From assembly GCA_039621445.1 (NCBI GenBank), contig CP154956.1, positions 69,495,649 through 69,559,648 on the forward strand: a stretch of 64,000 bases of DNA, given 5' to 3'. This DNA comes from Euglena gracilis. Lineage: Eukaryota; Euglenida; Euglenophyceae; Euglenales. Positions 43,925 through 53,684 of this stretch are shown here, one piece after another (the stretch's first letter is position 1; the number at the start of each line of letters is the position of its first letter). A program made the position numbers and the translations under genes. The notes under the pieces are model-generated. The model was given only the letters and a program-made list of their open reading frames with translations, was not told the DNA's origin and searched no databases.

Positions 43925-44770
43925 CACCACGTTACCTGCTGCATCTGCTTGCTGCTTCTTTTTCCTCAATGGTGTCAATCGTGCCCCAACCAAGATGGAT
44001 CCCACTTCCAAAGGCAAACCTTGTTGGATAGTTATGAAAACAAACACGGTAATGGCTTCCGGCAAATCCTCTCCACAGCCGGAGGCCTGCGTGGAGATCA
44101 ATGTTTTCAGGTGGTCTGGGCGTCGCCCACTCGGTCCTCCTGCGGATTCGTTTTTGAAGGAGAGAATGGCCTTCCGCACGGCCTTTTTCATGTGTGCCTC
44201 TCCTTCTTGCGCCTCCAGGATTGGCAGGAGCACTCTTCCATCGGGCGGCCCCCTTCCTGGGGCATCCTCTGAAGGATGTATGCATCTGTCGCAAACGTTC
44301 GCGAATTTTTTCATCATTTGCATCCTGGACACCATCCGACAACATCACCTGGCATGCCTTTCCTGTGGCCCCTCTTTCCACCAGTTTTTGCATTCTGCTA
44401 AAAAACGCTTCTTGCTGGATTTCATCCTCTTTGCTTTTGGCTGACCGTGTTTTGACGCTGGACCCAAAATTGGCTTCTGACGGCCTGGAGGCCTCCCAGC
44501 AATGGAGCACGTCCTTTTCCAGATACATCCTGGCTCTGGTGCACAAAAGGCGCCCCATCTTGGCCCACTGGGTTCTTCCCCCTTGTCCTGTGCTTGCCAA
44601 AACTGCCTTCGGGAAGCACCACAACGAGTGCAACTCCCAAGTTCCTTCCCTGTTCATTCGTTTGAAAATAAAAGTCAAAGTTCGTGCCACTTCCCCCACT
44701 GCCCCTCTTGGAATCACAGTTAATGTGAATCTGCGGTCATGCGCAATTTCATCCCATGAAGTTCCCATGA
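43925..44770 (-). pseudogene. Retrotransposon ORF, N-terminal part up to GARLTPLRKK
   Basis: One frame reads WCFPKAVLAS..., then KLVERGATGKACQVMLSDGV and LRQMH. A +1 shift continues PSEDAPG..., VRKAILSFKNESAGGPSGRR and LPLEVGSILVGARLTPLRKK. This is the usual lead-in to the RT domain ('A...F...SAGGPSGxRPxHL ... GxxLxxLxK'). The frameshift at about 44.29 kb breaks the frame. The fragment stops at a poly-G/C palindrome near 43.92 kb. Confidence 0.8.
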
Positions 44771-45119
44771 ACCGTGCACCCTGTGGGGAGCGGACATTAA
44801 TTCAAGCCGGGCGATTCCTTACGGGGAACGCGAATATATGACAGCTGACAAATGTCTAAATGTCATATAATGTCAAATGGCTGTCAGAAACCCTTGTCAT
44901 TTGCCAAAATTTGCACTGCTGGCTCCATAGGGAAAGTGGATAAAAAGAGCACAACCTCCCCCCCCCTGGTCGCCAAAGGTTTTTAAAAAAACCATGATCC
45001 CTTGACAGGAAAGACAGCCGACGCGCCCTCTCCAAGCCAAGTCTGGTGCGCAGCACACTGTACGTCAACTTCAGGGTGCTGAGCTGGCAGCATAACAGTG
45101 CTCATGGTGCGGTCGCAGG

Positions 45120-45290
45120 GCCCGGGGGGGGGGGACTCCACTTTTTGAAAAACCAGTCAGTCACTTTTTTTGGGAAACCAGTCAGTCAGGACAGCCCCCG
45201 GGGGGGGGGGTCCGCCACTCTGGAATCCAAAGAAAACTTGACCAAAAACGTGCAAAAAAAGGCAAAAAAATGTCTGGCCGGTACACGCTC
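45120..45290. repeat. CCAGTCAGTCAC repeat family, copy
   Basis: Same order of motifs as at 13.85 kb: ACTTTTTGAAAAACCAGTCA, a G run, CCACTCTGGAATCCA, CTTGACCAAAAACG. Confidence 0.75.
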
Positions 45291-46329
45291 GTCTATTCAC
45301 AAACACCCCCAGGGGGGGGAGGCTGAGCAACGGGAGGGATGCCCCTCCAATGTGGTGCTGGTTGCCGCCGCACCATGGAGGCACAAGTAGCCACGGTGAC
45401 CTGCTCGGTGGACAAGTTCGGCTCCTGGTTTTGGCTGGGGGGTAGAGGGGGTCGACCATGGTCGGCCCACGGTCGCCTCGGTCGCCCTCGGTCGCCTTGG
45501 GTATTTCCTACTGAGTTTTTTTTTGTTGCATTGTAGCGCCATAGGCAACTGTTTAGCGGCCATAAAATATCAAAATCCCTTGTGTGTGCAACTCTTTTTG
45601 TGTCTATGTCGCGCTACTTTTGCATGTCGCGCACTTTTTGACAACGACCGGCCCACGACCAAGGGCGACCTTCACTACCCCCCGACCGGTTGATCGACGG
45701 GGGGGGCCACCCCCGGGGTGGCCCCCCCCGACCCCCCCCCCCCCAGGCCAAAGTTACCCCCTGACAAGTTCTGCTGGCCCACGTACCGGTGATGCAACAG
45801 GTACGCGGACAGGATGATGGGATTGTCCCCGCCAGGGTTACTGCCGGATCGAGCATTGGCTGGAGGGGGGAGACCAGGGTTTTTTTTTTTAAGACCGGCG
45901 GGGTGGGAGGGGGGGTCCCCCCCCCCCCCCCCCCGTAAAATGCGGTTCGGGACGACCTGGTCGGGAGGGGGTCGGAGTGGCTGAATGGTTTTCAAATCTA
46001 AAAATGTCGGACGATCTGTTTTTTTTTGGATCATAGCGCCAACAAAGTCAAACAAACAGGAGAAACCCTGCATTAAAGCCAGTGCTGCACGTTGTTGAAC
46101 ATGCTTCCATCCTGCTTTGAAGTTGTCCTCTTCAGGGCCTTTCATATTCGTATGCAGGGGTTTTTCTCAAGCCCCCCCCCCCCCAAGGCACAAAGGCTGC
46201 TTGCTGCCTGGGTCAGGGGAAAACAAAAGAGTGTTTTTTCGTGTTTTTGCTGTTTGGAGGTCCATCAATGATGCACTGGTATTTTTTTTTAAATTTCGAT
46301 CCCCTTCCAGGGGGGGGGGAAATGCGTTT

Positions 46330-46745
46330 CGCATTTTTTCGCATTTTTTCGCATTTTCTGCGCATTTTTCAAATTTTCCAATTTTTGCGCATTTTTTCGC
46401 ATTTTTTGCGCTTTTTTTCGTTTTTTTTTCAGCGCATTTTTTTTTTTGCTTTTTGGCACATTTTTTCGTGGTTTTCCAAAATTTTCGCATTTTTTGACCA
46501 TTTTTGCAATTTTTTGCAAAAATTTGAAATTTTCGACTTTTTTTGAAACTTACATTTTCCTCATTATTCTACATAATTTCTTCAAATTTGGTGCCATTTT
46601 TCCATGTTTTTGGGTGATTTTTGCATTTTCATGATTTTTGCGCATTTTTTCTCGGATTTTGCACATTTTTGCGCATTTTTTCCAAAAATGCGCATTTTTG
46701 CGCATTTTTTGCGCATTTTTGTGCATTTTTTCCGAGGCCGGGCGA
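46330..46745. repeat. GCGCATTTTTTCGC low-complexity block
   Basis: Repeated GCATTTTTTCGCATTTTTT and variants, flanked by poly-C/G tracts at 46.17 and 46.75 kb. It separates two fragments of the minus-strand hAT transposase and so is probably part of an insertion. The ends GCAGGGGTTTT and CAGGGCCTTT (complement) are similar, but no duplication was found. Confidence 0.7.
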
Positions 46746-47039
46746 GCGCATTTCCCCCCCCCCCCTGGGCCTTCACGACCCCCTTTTTTTTAGGGAAAGG
46801 CCCTGGCTACGAGGGAAGGCGGCCATGAGGCTCAGCCAAATGCTGACTGCGTCGGCGAGGGTCGTGCCGTTGGCCTGCATGTTGTCAAGCGCCACTGCCA
46901 CCGGCTGCAGCTGGAGGAAGAAATCCTCCGAAGCCCGGTGCACTCCCAGATTCTCTAAAATCGCGGCGCCGTGGTTCGCCGGCTTCAGGCCACCGCCCCA
47001 GGTTGCTGGGGGGGGAGGGGCAGTTCTCCGGATATACGG

Positions 47040-47165
47040 GTCACAGTTGTAAATTTTGTAAATTTTAAAAACCAGTCAGTCACTCATTTTCAAAAAACCA
47101 GCCCGTCCCCCCCCCCCCCCCCGGGGGTCAGCCACTCAAAAATGCAGGCTTAAGCAATTGCCTGG
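47040..47165. repeat. CCAGTCAGTCAC repeat family, copy with a TTAAGCAATTGCCTG end
   Basis: The right end CTTAAGCAATTGCCTG resembles the 14.15-kb copy (CTTAAGCAATTGTCTG), so this is probably a true element terminus. The copy interrupts the minus-strand hAT transposase. Confidence 0.65.
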
Positions 47166-47769
47166 TCCTGAGAAATTCACCCAGTACAACGCCCACCTGA
47201 GAAAAATGTGATTGCCTGGGCGGGTCGCTGCAGGGTCACTGTGATCTCCACCAGAGTCAACCAGTTCCGGTTATAGTACTCGAGGGCATGAAAATGGCTC
47301 CCCCACCGTACTTCTGTGAGGATGGGTGCAGAGGTTTTTTTCAACAGCCGGCGGGCAGGGGGCCAAGGAGTCCAGAAAACAGGTTTTGTACGCTGTGCTC
47401 CAAAAAACCAGCGGTCTCCCCACCTTTGACGTCCATTTTGGGTTCAAAAAAATTGTTCTGTGCTTTGCGCCGCAAAATCAGAGGACCCCCCCCGGTTCCG
47501 AAACTGCAAAAAAAAAACTCTGAATGGGTGGCAACCCCAAGCCACGGGCCACCGGCCCAGCTTGCGCAGCGTGGTTCTGCGTAAACCACCGCAGCACGCC
47601 GATTACCCGGGACAGCATCTCGCTCTGCGGCACTAGATCGCGTGACAGGAGATGCAACCAGTGTGCCTGGCAGGGCACGGGGATGATCTCCGGCACGGTG
47701 GCAGCAGTGAAGCTTTCTCTCATTCTGGTCACAAGGCGACCACGGTGACCTGCATCTCGGAGGGGGCGT

Positions 47770-47845
47770 TTGGCCGGACCAACCTAGCTGGCTGGCAGAC
47801 CAACCTAGCCGGCTGGCAGACCAACCTAGCCAGCCAACATGCCGG
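47770..47845 (+). repeat. 21-bp tandem repeat
   Basis: Three copies of GGCTGGCAGACCAACCTAGC within the minus-strand hAT pseudogene. Confidence 0.9.
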
Positions 47846-48479
47846 CTGTCCAGCCGTCCGTTCAGATGAAAGTCACTGTCGCCAGCTGCCCGGCTGTCCA
47901 GACCAAACAATACGTACGCCTCACGCAGCGGAAAACGTTCCGTCAACATTCCGACCTTCGTAAAAAAATCAGACATTCATTCTCGTCAGTCAGAAACGCA
48001 GGGAGTTTTTCACCTCGGTCTTGTCAAAAATTTTACGGCGAGGCATCAGAGCATTTATACCGTCCTGGTCATTTATCGGTCTGACTCAACTGCCGGCAGG
48101 GTGGGTCGCACTCAAAAAGTTTTCCAGGTCGTTTTGAATCCCCGTTTTTTCAGGGAAAATTAGTCCCCACAACTTGTGCCAGCCCCCCCCCCCTGTGGCA
48201 CCAAACTGGCAACACCCGTGGCACCAAACTGGCCACCACCTGTGACAAATTGGGCACCACCTGTGACAGCCCCCAAACTGGCCACTGGTGGAAAATAAGT
48301 TCAGCGGTAAATTGGCAACCACATCTCCACAAGAAAAACCACACAAAACTGCCAACAACACACATGCCTCATTCAGATCCTTCCCAAATGACACACCACA
48401 GTACCAGAACAAATTCCCAGTGAACAAAAACAGTTTGTTGCAAAGCAATTGAGACCACTGAAAGAAACCAATGTGGCAG

Positions 48480-48720
48480 ATGTAGGTTCGGCATACCTCC
48501 CTCCCCCCCTGGGGGTCGGACCCCCTCGGCCCAGCAAAATGGGTACCCCCCCTGGTCGGCCGACCCCCTCGGCACGGCATGCCGAACCATACCAATGAAA
48601 TTTCCTTCGGGAAATTTCGGCTCTCCGCCGCGGTGGACCCTCCCCCCCTGGGGGTCCGACCCCCTCGGCACGGCAAAATGGGTGCCCCCCCCCCTGGTGG
48701 CCGAGGGTCCTCATCAAACG
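48480..48720. repeat. Small inverted-repeat element with AGGTTCGGCA ends
   Basis: AGGTTCGGCA at the left and TGCCGAACCT at the right. CAGATGT and CCGATGT flank the ends (6 of 7 bases). The interior repeats CCCCTCGGCMCRGCAAAATGG and has a GAAATTTCCTTCGGGAAATTTC hairpin. Confidence 0.6.
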
Positions 48721-48979
48721 TGCCGAACCTCCGATGTGCAAACAGCGCTATGTAACAAAAAATGCAACAGCTATGTAACAAAAAATGCAACAGTTTAAAA
48801 AACTTTACCTCCATTCTTCGTTCGTTGTTGTGATAACTGTCAGCTTTTTGCTTTGATTTTCTTCAGCTTCTTCACTTTCTTTATCAACTCTCCTGAAGAA
48901 GGAATTTTGTGTCAGTTTGAATTGCGATGCATTGAATGTGCAAGATGTTGAATGAATGATGTCACAGAAAATACCCAGA

Positions 48980-49265
48980 AGACTAGTCGGCCGACTACCC
49001 ACTACCCCCCCCCCCCAGTGTACCGCCTTGCGCCAATAATCGTGTTCAGGGTGAACACGAATTACAGGGCGATAATTCCTGAACCCGATTTCATGCCCTG
49101 ATAATCGTGTTCAGGGTGAACACGAATTACAGGGCGATAATTCCTGAACCCGATTTTATGCCCTAATAATCGTGTTCAGGGTGAACACGAATTACCGACC
49201 AGGCCTAGTGGGCCGACCAATTGGGTAGTCGGCCGACTAGTCGGCCGACTACCCACTACCCCCCC
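48980..49265. repeat. TAGTCGGCCGACTA / GTTCAGGGTGAACAC palindrome array, copy 1
   Basis: Alternating palindromes ACTAGTCGGCCGACTA and CGTGTTCAGGGTGAACACG, the latter joined by ATTACAGGGCGATAATTCCTG spacers, and closed by a C run and CAGTSTACCGC. Three more copies occur at 49.74-50.13 and 52.49-52.68 kb. Confidence 0.85.
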
Positions 49266-49304
49266 CCCCCCAGTCTACCGCAGGGGGGGGGGAAAAATGC
49301 AACT

Positions 49305-49700
49305 TGCATAATTTGCATTTTTTTTGCATAATCGGCTTTTCCCGAAATTTGCATTTTTTTGCATTTTTTTGCATTTTTTTGCATAAAATATTTTCCCCGG
49401 AAAAATTTTTGTAGTTGGTTGCCATATGTTTTGAATTTTTTTGCATATTTTTGCGTTTTCTACATAAAATATTTTGCCCTGGAAAAAAATTTTGTTGTTG
49501 GTTGCCATATTTATGGATTTTTTTTGCATTTTTTTGCATTTTTTTGCATAAAATATTTTGCCCTGGAAATTTTTTTTTTGATCTTAGGCAGCAAAGCTCT
49601 GTTATATTCCAGCTTTTTCTCAGGGTTTTCATGCAAGTTGCATTTTTTTGCATTTTTTGCATTTTTTTTTGCATTTTTTTGCATTTTTTTGACTTGCATA
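49305..49700. repeat. GCATTTTTTT low-complexity block
   Basis: Many copies of TTTTTTTGCA with GCATAAAATATTTTSCCC spaced about 120 bp apart. No coding potential. Confidence 0.85.
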
Positions 49701-49734
49701 ATTTGAAGGGCCCAGTTGCATTTCCCCCCCCCCC

Positions 49735-50130
49735 CCTGGTCTACCGCCTTGCGCCAATAATCGTGTTCAGGATGATCACGAATTACAGGGCGATAATTCC
49801 TGACCCCGATTTCATGCCCTGATAATCGTGTTCAGGGTGAACACGAATTACAGGACAATAATTCCTGAACCTGATTTTATGCCCTAGTGATCGTGTTCAG
49901 GGTGACGAACACTGGTCGGTAAGAGAAATTACCGACCAGGCCTAGTGGGCCGACCAATTGGGTAGTCGGCCGACTAGTCGGCCGACTACCCACTCCCCCC
50001 CCCCCCCCCCCCAGTGTACCGCCTTGCGCCAATAATCGTGTTCAGGGTGAACACGAATTACAGGGAGATAATTCCTGAACCCGATTTTATGCCCTAGTAA
50101 TCGTGTTCAGGGTGAACACGAATTACCGAG
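49735..50130. repeat. TAGTCGGCCGACTA / GTTCAGGGTGAACAC palindrome array, copies 2-3
   Basis: Two head-to-tail units, each ending in a C run and CAGTGTACCGCCTTGCGCC. It directly precedes the plus-strand hAT fragment. Confidence 0.85.
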
Positions 50131-50139
50131 CAGAACAGA

Positions 50140-51160
50140 GTGCTGTGGTCAGCCGACTGTGGCGGCACGCCGAGAGCTGTCCCCCTTACGGCTGTGGGCC
50201 TGTTGGAGACGGTGCAGAACACCGACGGAGAAAGTGCGAGTGCAAGCAGTGGCGGCAGCAGCAGCTCCCAGGGGACAGGCACCATGTCTTTGGATGTAGC
50301 CAACGCCGATGCTGCCGATGGTACCCCACCACCAGCGAAGAAAGTTTTCCGCCAACAGACCCTCCGGCCAGGGCACCATGTTTTTCTTTTTTTTTCTGTC
50401 ACAACCTGGTGCCCTGCCTATAGCCCATAATTGCAGACAACACACCCACCAGAAGTTGGACCTGATGGTGGCTCGCTTCGTGGTTGGCTGTCGGCTGCCA
50501 TTTCGTGCCGTCGAGAACCCCAACTTCGTAACCCTGCTGAACACGCTGCGTCCAGGGTACAAGGTTCCCAGCCGCAAGCAGGTTGCTGGGACACGCACCT
50601 CCTCCAAATGGTCGTTATGACTGCACCTGTCATTCCAAATGCTGTCAATGCAAGCATCACCACCAGAGATTCATAGTTTGGGCATGCACATGATTGCAGA
50701 TGTGTGCTGTCATTTCAATTGCTGTCAATGCAGGCAAAACCATTCAGAGATCCTGGAGGTGGAGTGTGCCGCCGACCGTTGCTGAACGATGTTTATGACA
50801 TGGAGTTCGGCAAAATGGTGAGACAGATTCGCGGCTGTACGGGCACCCACATGGTGGATGGCTGGTCCACGGGGGCCAATGTGCCAGTGGTGGCCGTCTC
50901 GGTTGCTGTATGCAGGCTTCTGGCCCCCTTCTTCGGGAAGGGGGCCTGAAGGCAGGCATGGATTCGTTCCTCGTGGGTTGCGAGGACATGACAGGCGTGC
51001 CGCATACCAGTCGGTGATTTTTTTGAATGCTGAAGCCCCCCCCCCTCACGGACTGCCTTTTTCCTGTTGCGGGTCCGAAAAAAATCCCCGCTGCTGCTGC
51101 CTACTTGGAAAGCATCACAAAGGAGTACTACGACAAGGTCACATCCGGAGGCGTGCGGAC
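50140..51160 (+). pseudogene. hAT transposase N-terminal half, decayed, plus strand
   Basis: A Ser/Gly-rich start is followed, after a probable short intron ending ATTGCAG, by LDLMVARFVVGCRLPFRAVE plus TLRPGYKVPSRKQVAGT, then LLNDVYDMEFGKMVRQIRGC and HMVDGWSTGANVPVVAVS, and finally AAAAYLESITKEYYDKV. 'LPFRxVE.P.F..LL..L.P.Y..PSR' and 'DGWS' are standard hAT motifs. The reading frame changes twice and ends in a GGAC tandem repeat. Confidence 0.78.
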
Positions 51161-51201
51161 GGACGGACGGACGGACGGACGGACGGACGGACGGACGGAC
51201 G
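51157..51201 (+). repeat. GGAC tandem repeat
   Basis: About eleven GGAC units, with shorter runs at 51.22 and 51.26 kb. It terminates the recognisable hAT sequence. Confidence 0.95.
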
Positions 51202-51368
51202 GCTAGAGAAAATTCCTTACATCTGGACGGACGGCTGGACAGGGTGCATTTTGGTCTGGACGGACGGACGGCTAGGTTGGTCTCAAAATCGCGAAATGTC
51301 TCGGCTTTTACTACCAGGCCGGAGACTCGAAAATTTTTACATGGCTCTTATTTTCAGTTTCACTCATC

Positions 51369-51440
51369 GGTCTTATAGTGCAGCGGTTGGCACCAGGGAT
51401 TCTGATTCCCATAACCCCGGTTCGAATCCGGGTAGGACCT
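51369..51440 (+). tRNA. tRNA-Gln (anticodon CTG)
   Basis: 72 nt that fold as a complete cloverleaf. Acceptor stem GGTCTTA/TAGGACC (one wobble); D stem GTGC/GCAC; anticodon stem with loop TTCTGAT; T arm CCCGG-TTCGAAT-CCGGG. Loop position gives anticodon CTG, hence Gln. A- and B-box sequences are normal, and a T5 run follows within a few bases as a pol III stop. There is no intron. It lies just downstream of the decayed hAT transposase and between two arrays of the same palindrome family. Confidence 0.9.
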
Positions 51441-51868
51441 TCTTTTTGTCTGTCTCATCCTTGAATTTTAAGTTCGCGGACACTAAATTAGGACCGAAAC
51501 TAATGCCATTAATGCCGACGAACTTTTCCACAGTCCATGGCAGATGGAATTTCACGGGTGGAGGCGGACAGGCATTTTGAATTCAGATGAAAGCACAATC
51601 GAAATAGACGTTTTACTGTTTGAAATTATTGAATTCGAAGAAATGATAGTTCATTATGTGCCAGTTCGTGCTGATCGCTTCACATTTGAAGGTATGTTCC
51701 CTGTTGTTGCTCCTGCTGTGTTCTTCTGTAATGTTTATAAACTGCCAAACATTTTTGTAGGCGACATGCATGCATCTTCAGCATACTCTAGCATGATTTC
51801 ATTTGTCTGTGGCATGTCTTCAAAAATGGTTGTGTACTACAGTGTTTACTATACAAAAAACGTGGGTA

Positions 51869-51948
51869 TAACCCGATTACAGGCCGTAAAACGGGTCAAG
51901 GGCGCCATAGGCGCCCTTGACCCGTCTTACGCCCTGTAATCGGGTTAA
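51869..51948. repeat. 80-bp hairpin
   Basis: TAACCCGATTACAGG...GGGTCAAGGGCGCC pairs with GGCGCCCTTGACCC...CCTGTAATCGGGTTA around an ATA loop, with two small mismatches. Confidence 0.93.
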
Positions 51949-52372
51949 ACCATGCCCCCCCCCCTTTACAGTTCCCCCCCCCCTTACTGTTCCCATTGGG
52001 GGACGGGAACAGTACAGTGTCATAGCACTTTTTGTAAAGGATTCTTGGAACACAAGGCAAAAAAAGGTGAATTTTTTGGTCGGTTTTTGGTGCTTTCCAT
52101 CCCACCAAAATCCAACCTAATGCCAAAATGGATGTTGTGGAGGTGCAATTTTCAAGCATGTAAACCAAAAAAGCTTCATTTTGGCATTTTAGGTAGCCTT
52201 TTGGGTCTAACTTGGTTGGTTGGTTCATGGCCCATGGGAACAGCAAGGGGGGGGGGGGGCTCGTCCCCCCCCCTTACTGTTCCCCCCCTTACTGTTCCCA
52301 TGGACCCAAAAGGGGGCCACGGGACGGGAACAGTAAGGGGGGGGGGGCATGGTAACCCACATTTTTTCTGTA
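51939..52372. repeat. Inverted-repeat element with GGGTTAxxCCATGCCCCC ends
   Basis: The left end at 51.94 kb and right end at 52.36 kb are inverted (GGGTTAAACCATGCC and complement), each followed inward by a C/G run and GGAACAGTAA units. The left end overlaps the hairpin. Confidence 0.6.
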
Positions 52373-52489
52373 ACCGTGTTCAAAGAGGCCCGGCGCCTGC
52401 CCTGTAATTCGGGGATGTGCTTCACGCCATGGTTTTGGGCACTTTTGGGGCGTTTTTTTTGCCCAAAATTTTCAAAAAATGCTGAACCC

Positions 52490-52680
52490 GATTTCATGCC
52501 CTGTAATTCGTGTTCACCCTGAACACGATTATCAGGGCATGAAATCGGGTTCAGGAATTATCGCCCTGTAATTCGTGTTCATCCTGAACACGATTATGGC
52601 GCAAGGCGGTAGACTGGGGGGGGGGGTAGTGGGTAGTCGGCCGACTAGTCGGCCGACTACCCAATTGGTCGGCCCACTAC
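52490..52680. repeat. TAGTCGGCCGACTA / GTTCAGGGTGAACAC palindrome array, inverted copy
   Basis: The same unit in the opposite orientation, so that the 49.0-52.7 kb interval (hAT fragment, tRNA-Gln) is framed by inverted copies. A degenerate related unit occurs at 32.15-32.22 kb and another at 57.68-57.71 kb. Confidence 0.8.
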
Positions 52681-53684
52681 CACGACACTTGGACGCGTCC
52701 CATGGGGTCCATACTCCGTGTATAATAGTTCCATACTGTGTCCAGCCGCCGGCCGCCAGGCATGGTGCAGCTGAATGACAAAGGAGAAAAGGACATGTGG
52801 TGATCGCGAGGGCAAGTAGATCCTACTTTGGGTTTTCGACAGTTTCCGACAGGATTCCGACATTTTTGACATTTTATTCCTTGTCGAAATGGTCTTTTTT
52901 GCCTTTTTCCTTGTAAAAGACACTTAACTCCACACTATGTGTGCAAGGCAACGATGGCCGAATCGCACTCCCTAATGAACTTAGTCGGCCTATGGCATCT
53001 TCCCAGGGGGGCAGCAAAACAAAGCCAAAATGTATCAAAATGCCCCAGAGCTGACACTTCAATTGGACACTGGCACAGGAAAGTTTTTCGAGTGCCCAGC
53101 ACAAACCCCAGAACAACATTCTGAAGACACAATCTGCACAAAAGTCTCAGACAAATGGGCCATGATGCTCCCCAACAAATATCAAATGATAACAAACAAA
53201 ATTCCCCCAGGGCTGACAATGCAAATGAAAAACTGGCGCCCAGAAAAGCATTCTGAGGACATGATCGGCACAAAAACTGCTCCCAAAGCCTTCAGCAAAT
53301 GTTTGGAAAAAACGTTCTGCACACAATTTGGCCCCAAAGTCTCAGACCTCCCCAAGTACCTCCGCAATTCGCCAGACTGGGAGCTGGGGAACACTGGAGA
53401 CAAAATGGTCGGCAAACGGTTGACGGCCCGAACCTAAAAACCTCCTGGCACTCTGTGACTTCGCAGCCCGAGGTCGCGTCGTCCCGCCCTGGGTCTTCAG
53501 GGCCAGTACGACGGTCAACGGCATGTGGACCTCCTTTTTTCGCACTACGCAGCAGGGCCACCAAGGGGGCGCGTTGTTTGTCCCCGCAGGCCCCAGGGGG
53601 GGCGCGATTTGAAAATTCTTTTGGAAAGAAGAAGATTTTTTTGAAAAGTGTGGAATTTATTCACCACATTCTTTGTGCTTTTTT

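Larger units (their letters stand above)
35838..44770 (-). mobile_element. Decayed non-LTR retrotransposon (RT plus restriction-like endonuclease), split by later insertions
   Basis: Collinear minus-strand fragments run from an N-terminal region (44.77-43.93 kb) through the reverse transcriptase (42.53-42.43 and 38.34-37.39 kb) to a zinc knuckle and endonuclease (36.77-35.84 kb). The order and orientation are those of one element. RT motifs seen are LDFANTFN, GVQQGDP (in a shifted frame) and YLDD. The C terminus has a CCHC cluster and RPSD...VDVSV...KYKYA, the pattern of the restriction-like endonuclease in R2/NeSL-type elements. Stops and frameshifts show that it is dead. The 38.34-42.42, 36.77-37.39 and 42.5-43.9 kb blocks are insertions into it. 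Confidence 0.85.
45780..47976 (-). pseudogene. hAT transposase, decayed, minus strand
   Basis: Fragments in order on the minus strand: VPCQAHWLHLLSRDL...LSRVIGVLRWFTQNH (47.7-47.5 kb; the C..H..L helix of hAT catalytic domains), LQPVAVALDNMQANGTTLAD (46.95-46.85 kb), QRAALALMQGFSCLFDFVGA (46.1 kb) and DNPIILSAYLLHHRYVGQQN (45.8 kb; the LAYLLHPxYxGxxLS motif). Frameshifts, a repeat at 47.04-47.16 kb and a low-complexity block at 46.15-46.8 kb disrupt it. It is a possible source of the 8-bp-duplication elements in the window, but no terminal match was found. Confidence 0.75.

Noticed and set aside
43995-44841. 215- and 149-codon plus-strand open frames
   Set aside because: They are antisense to the retrotransposon N-terminal fragment, which has the recognisable motif order.
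52939-53437. Plus-strand open frame with repeated HSEDxIxTK phrases (53.03-53.44 kb)
   Set aside because: The phrases come from a short DNA duplication; both strands are open and no domain is recognised, so it is not called as a gene.
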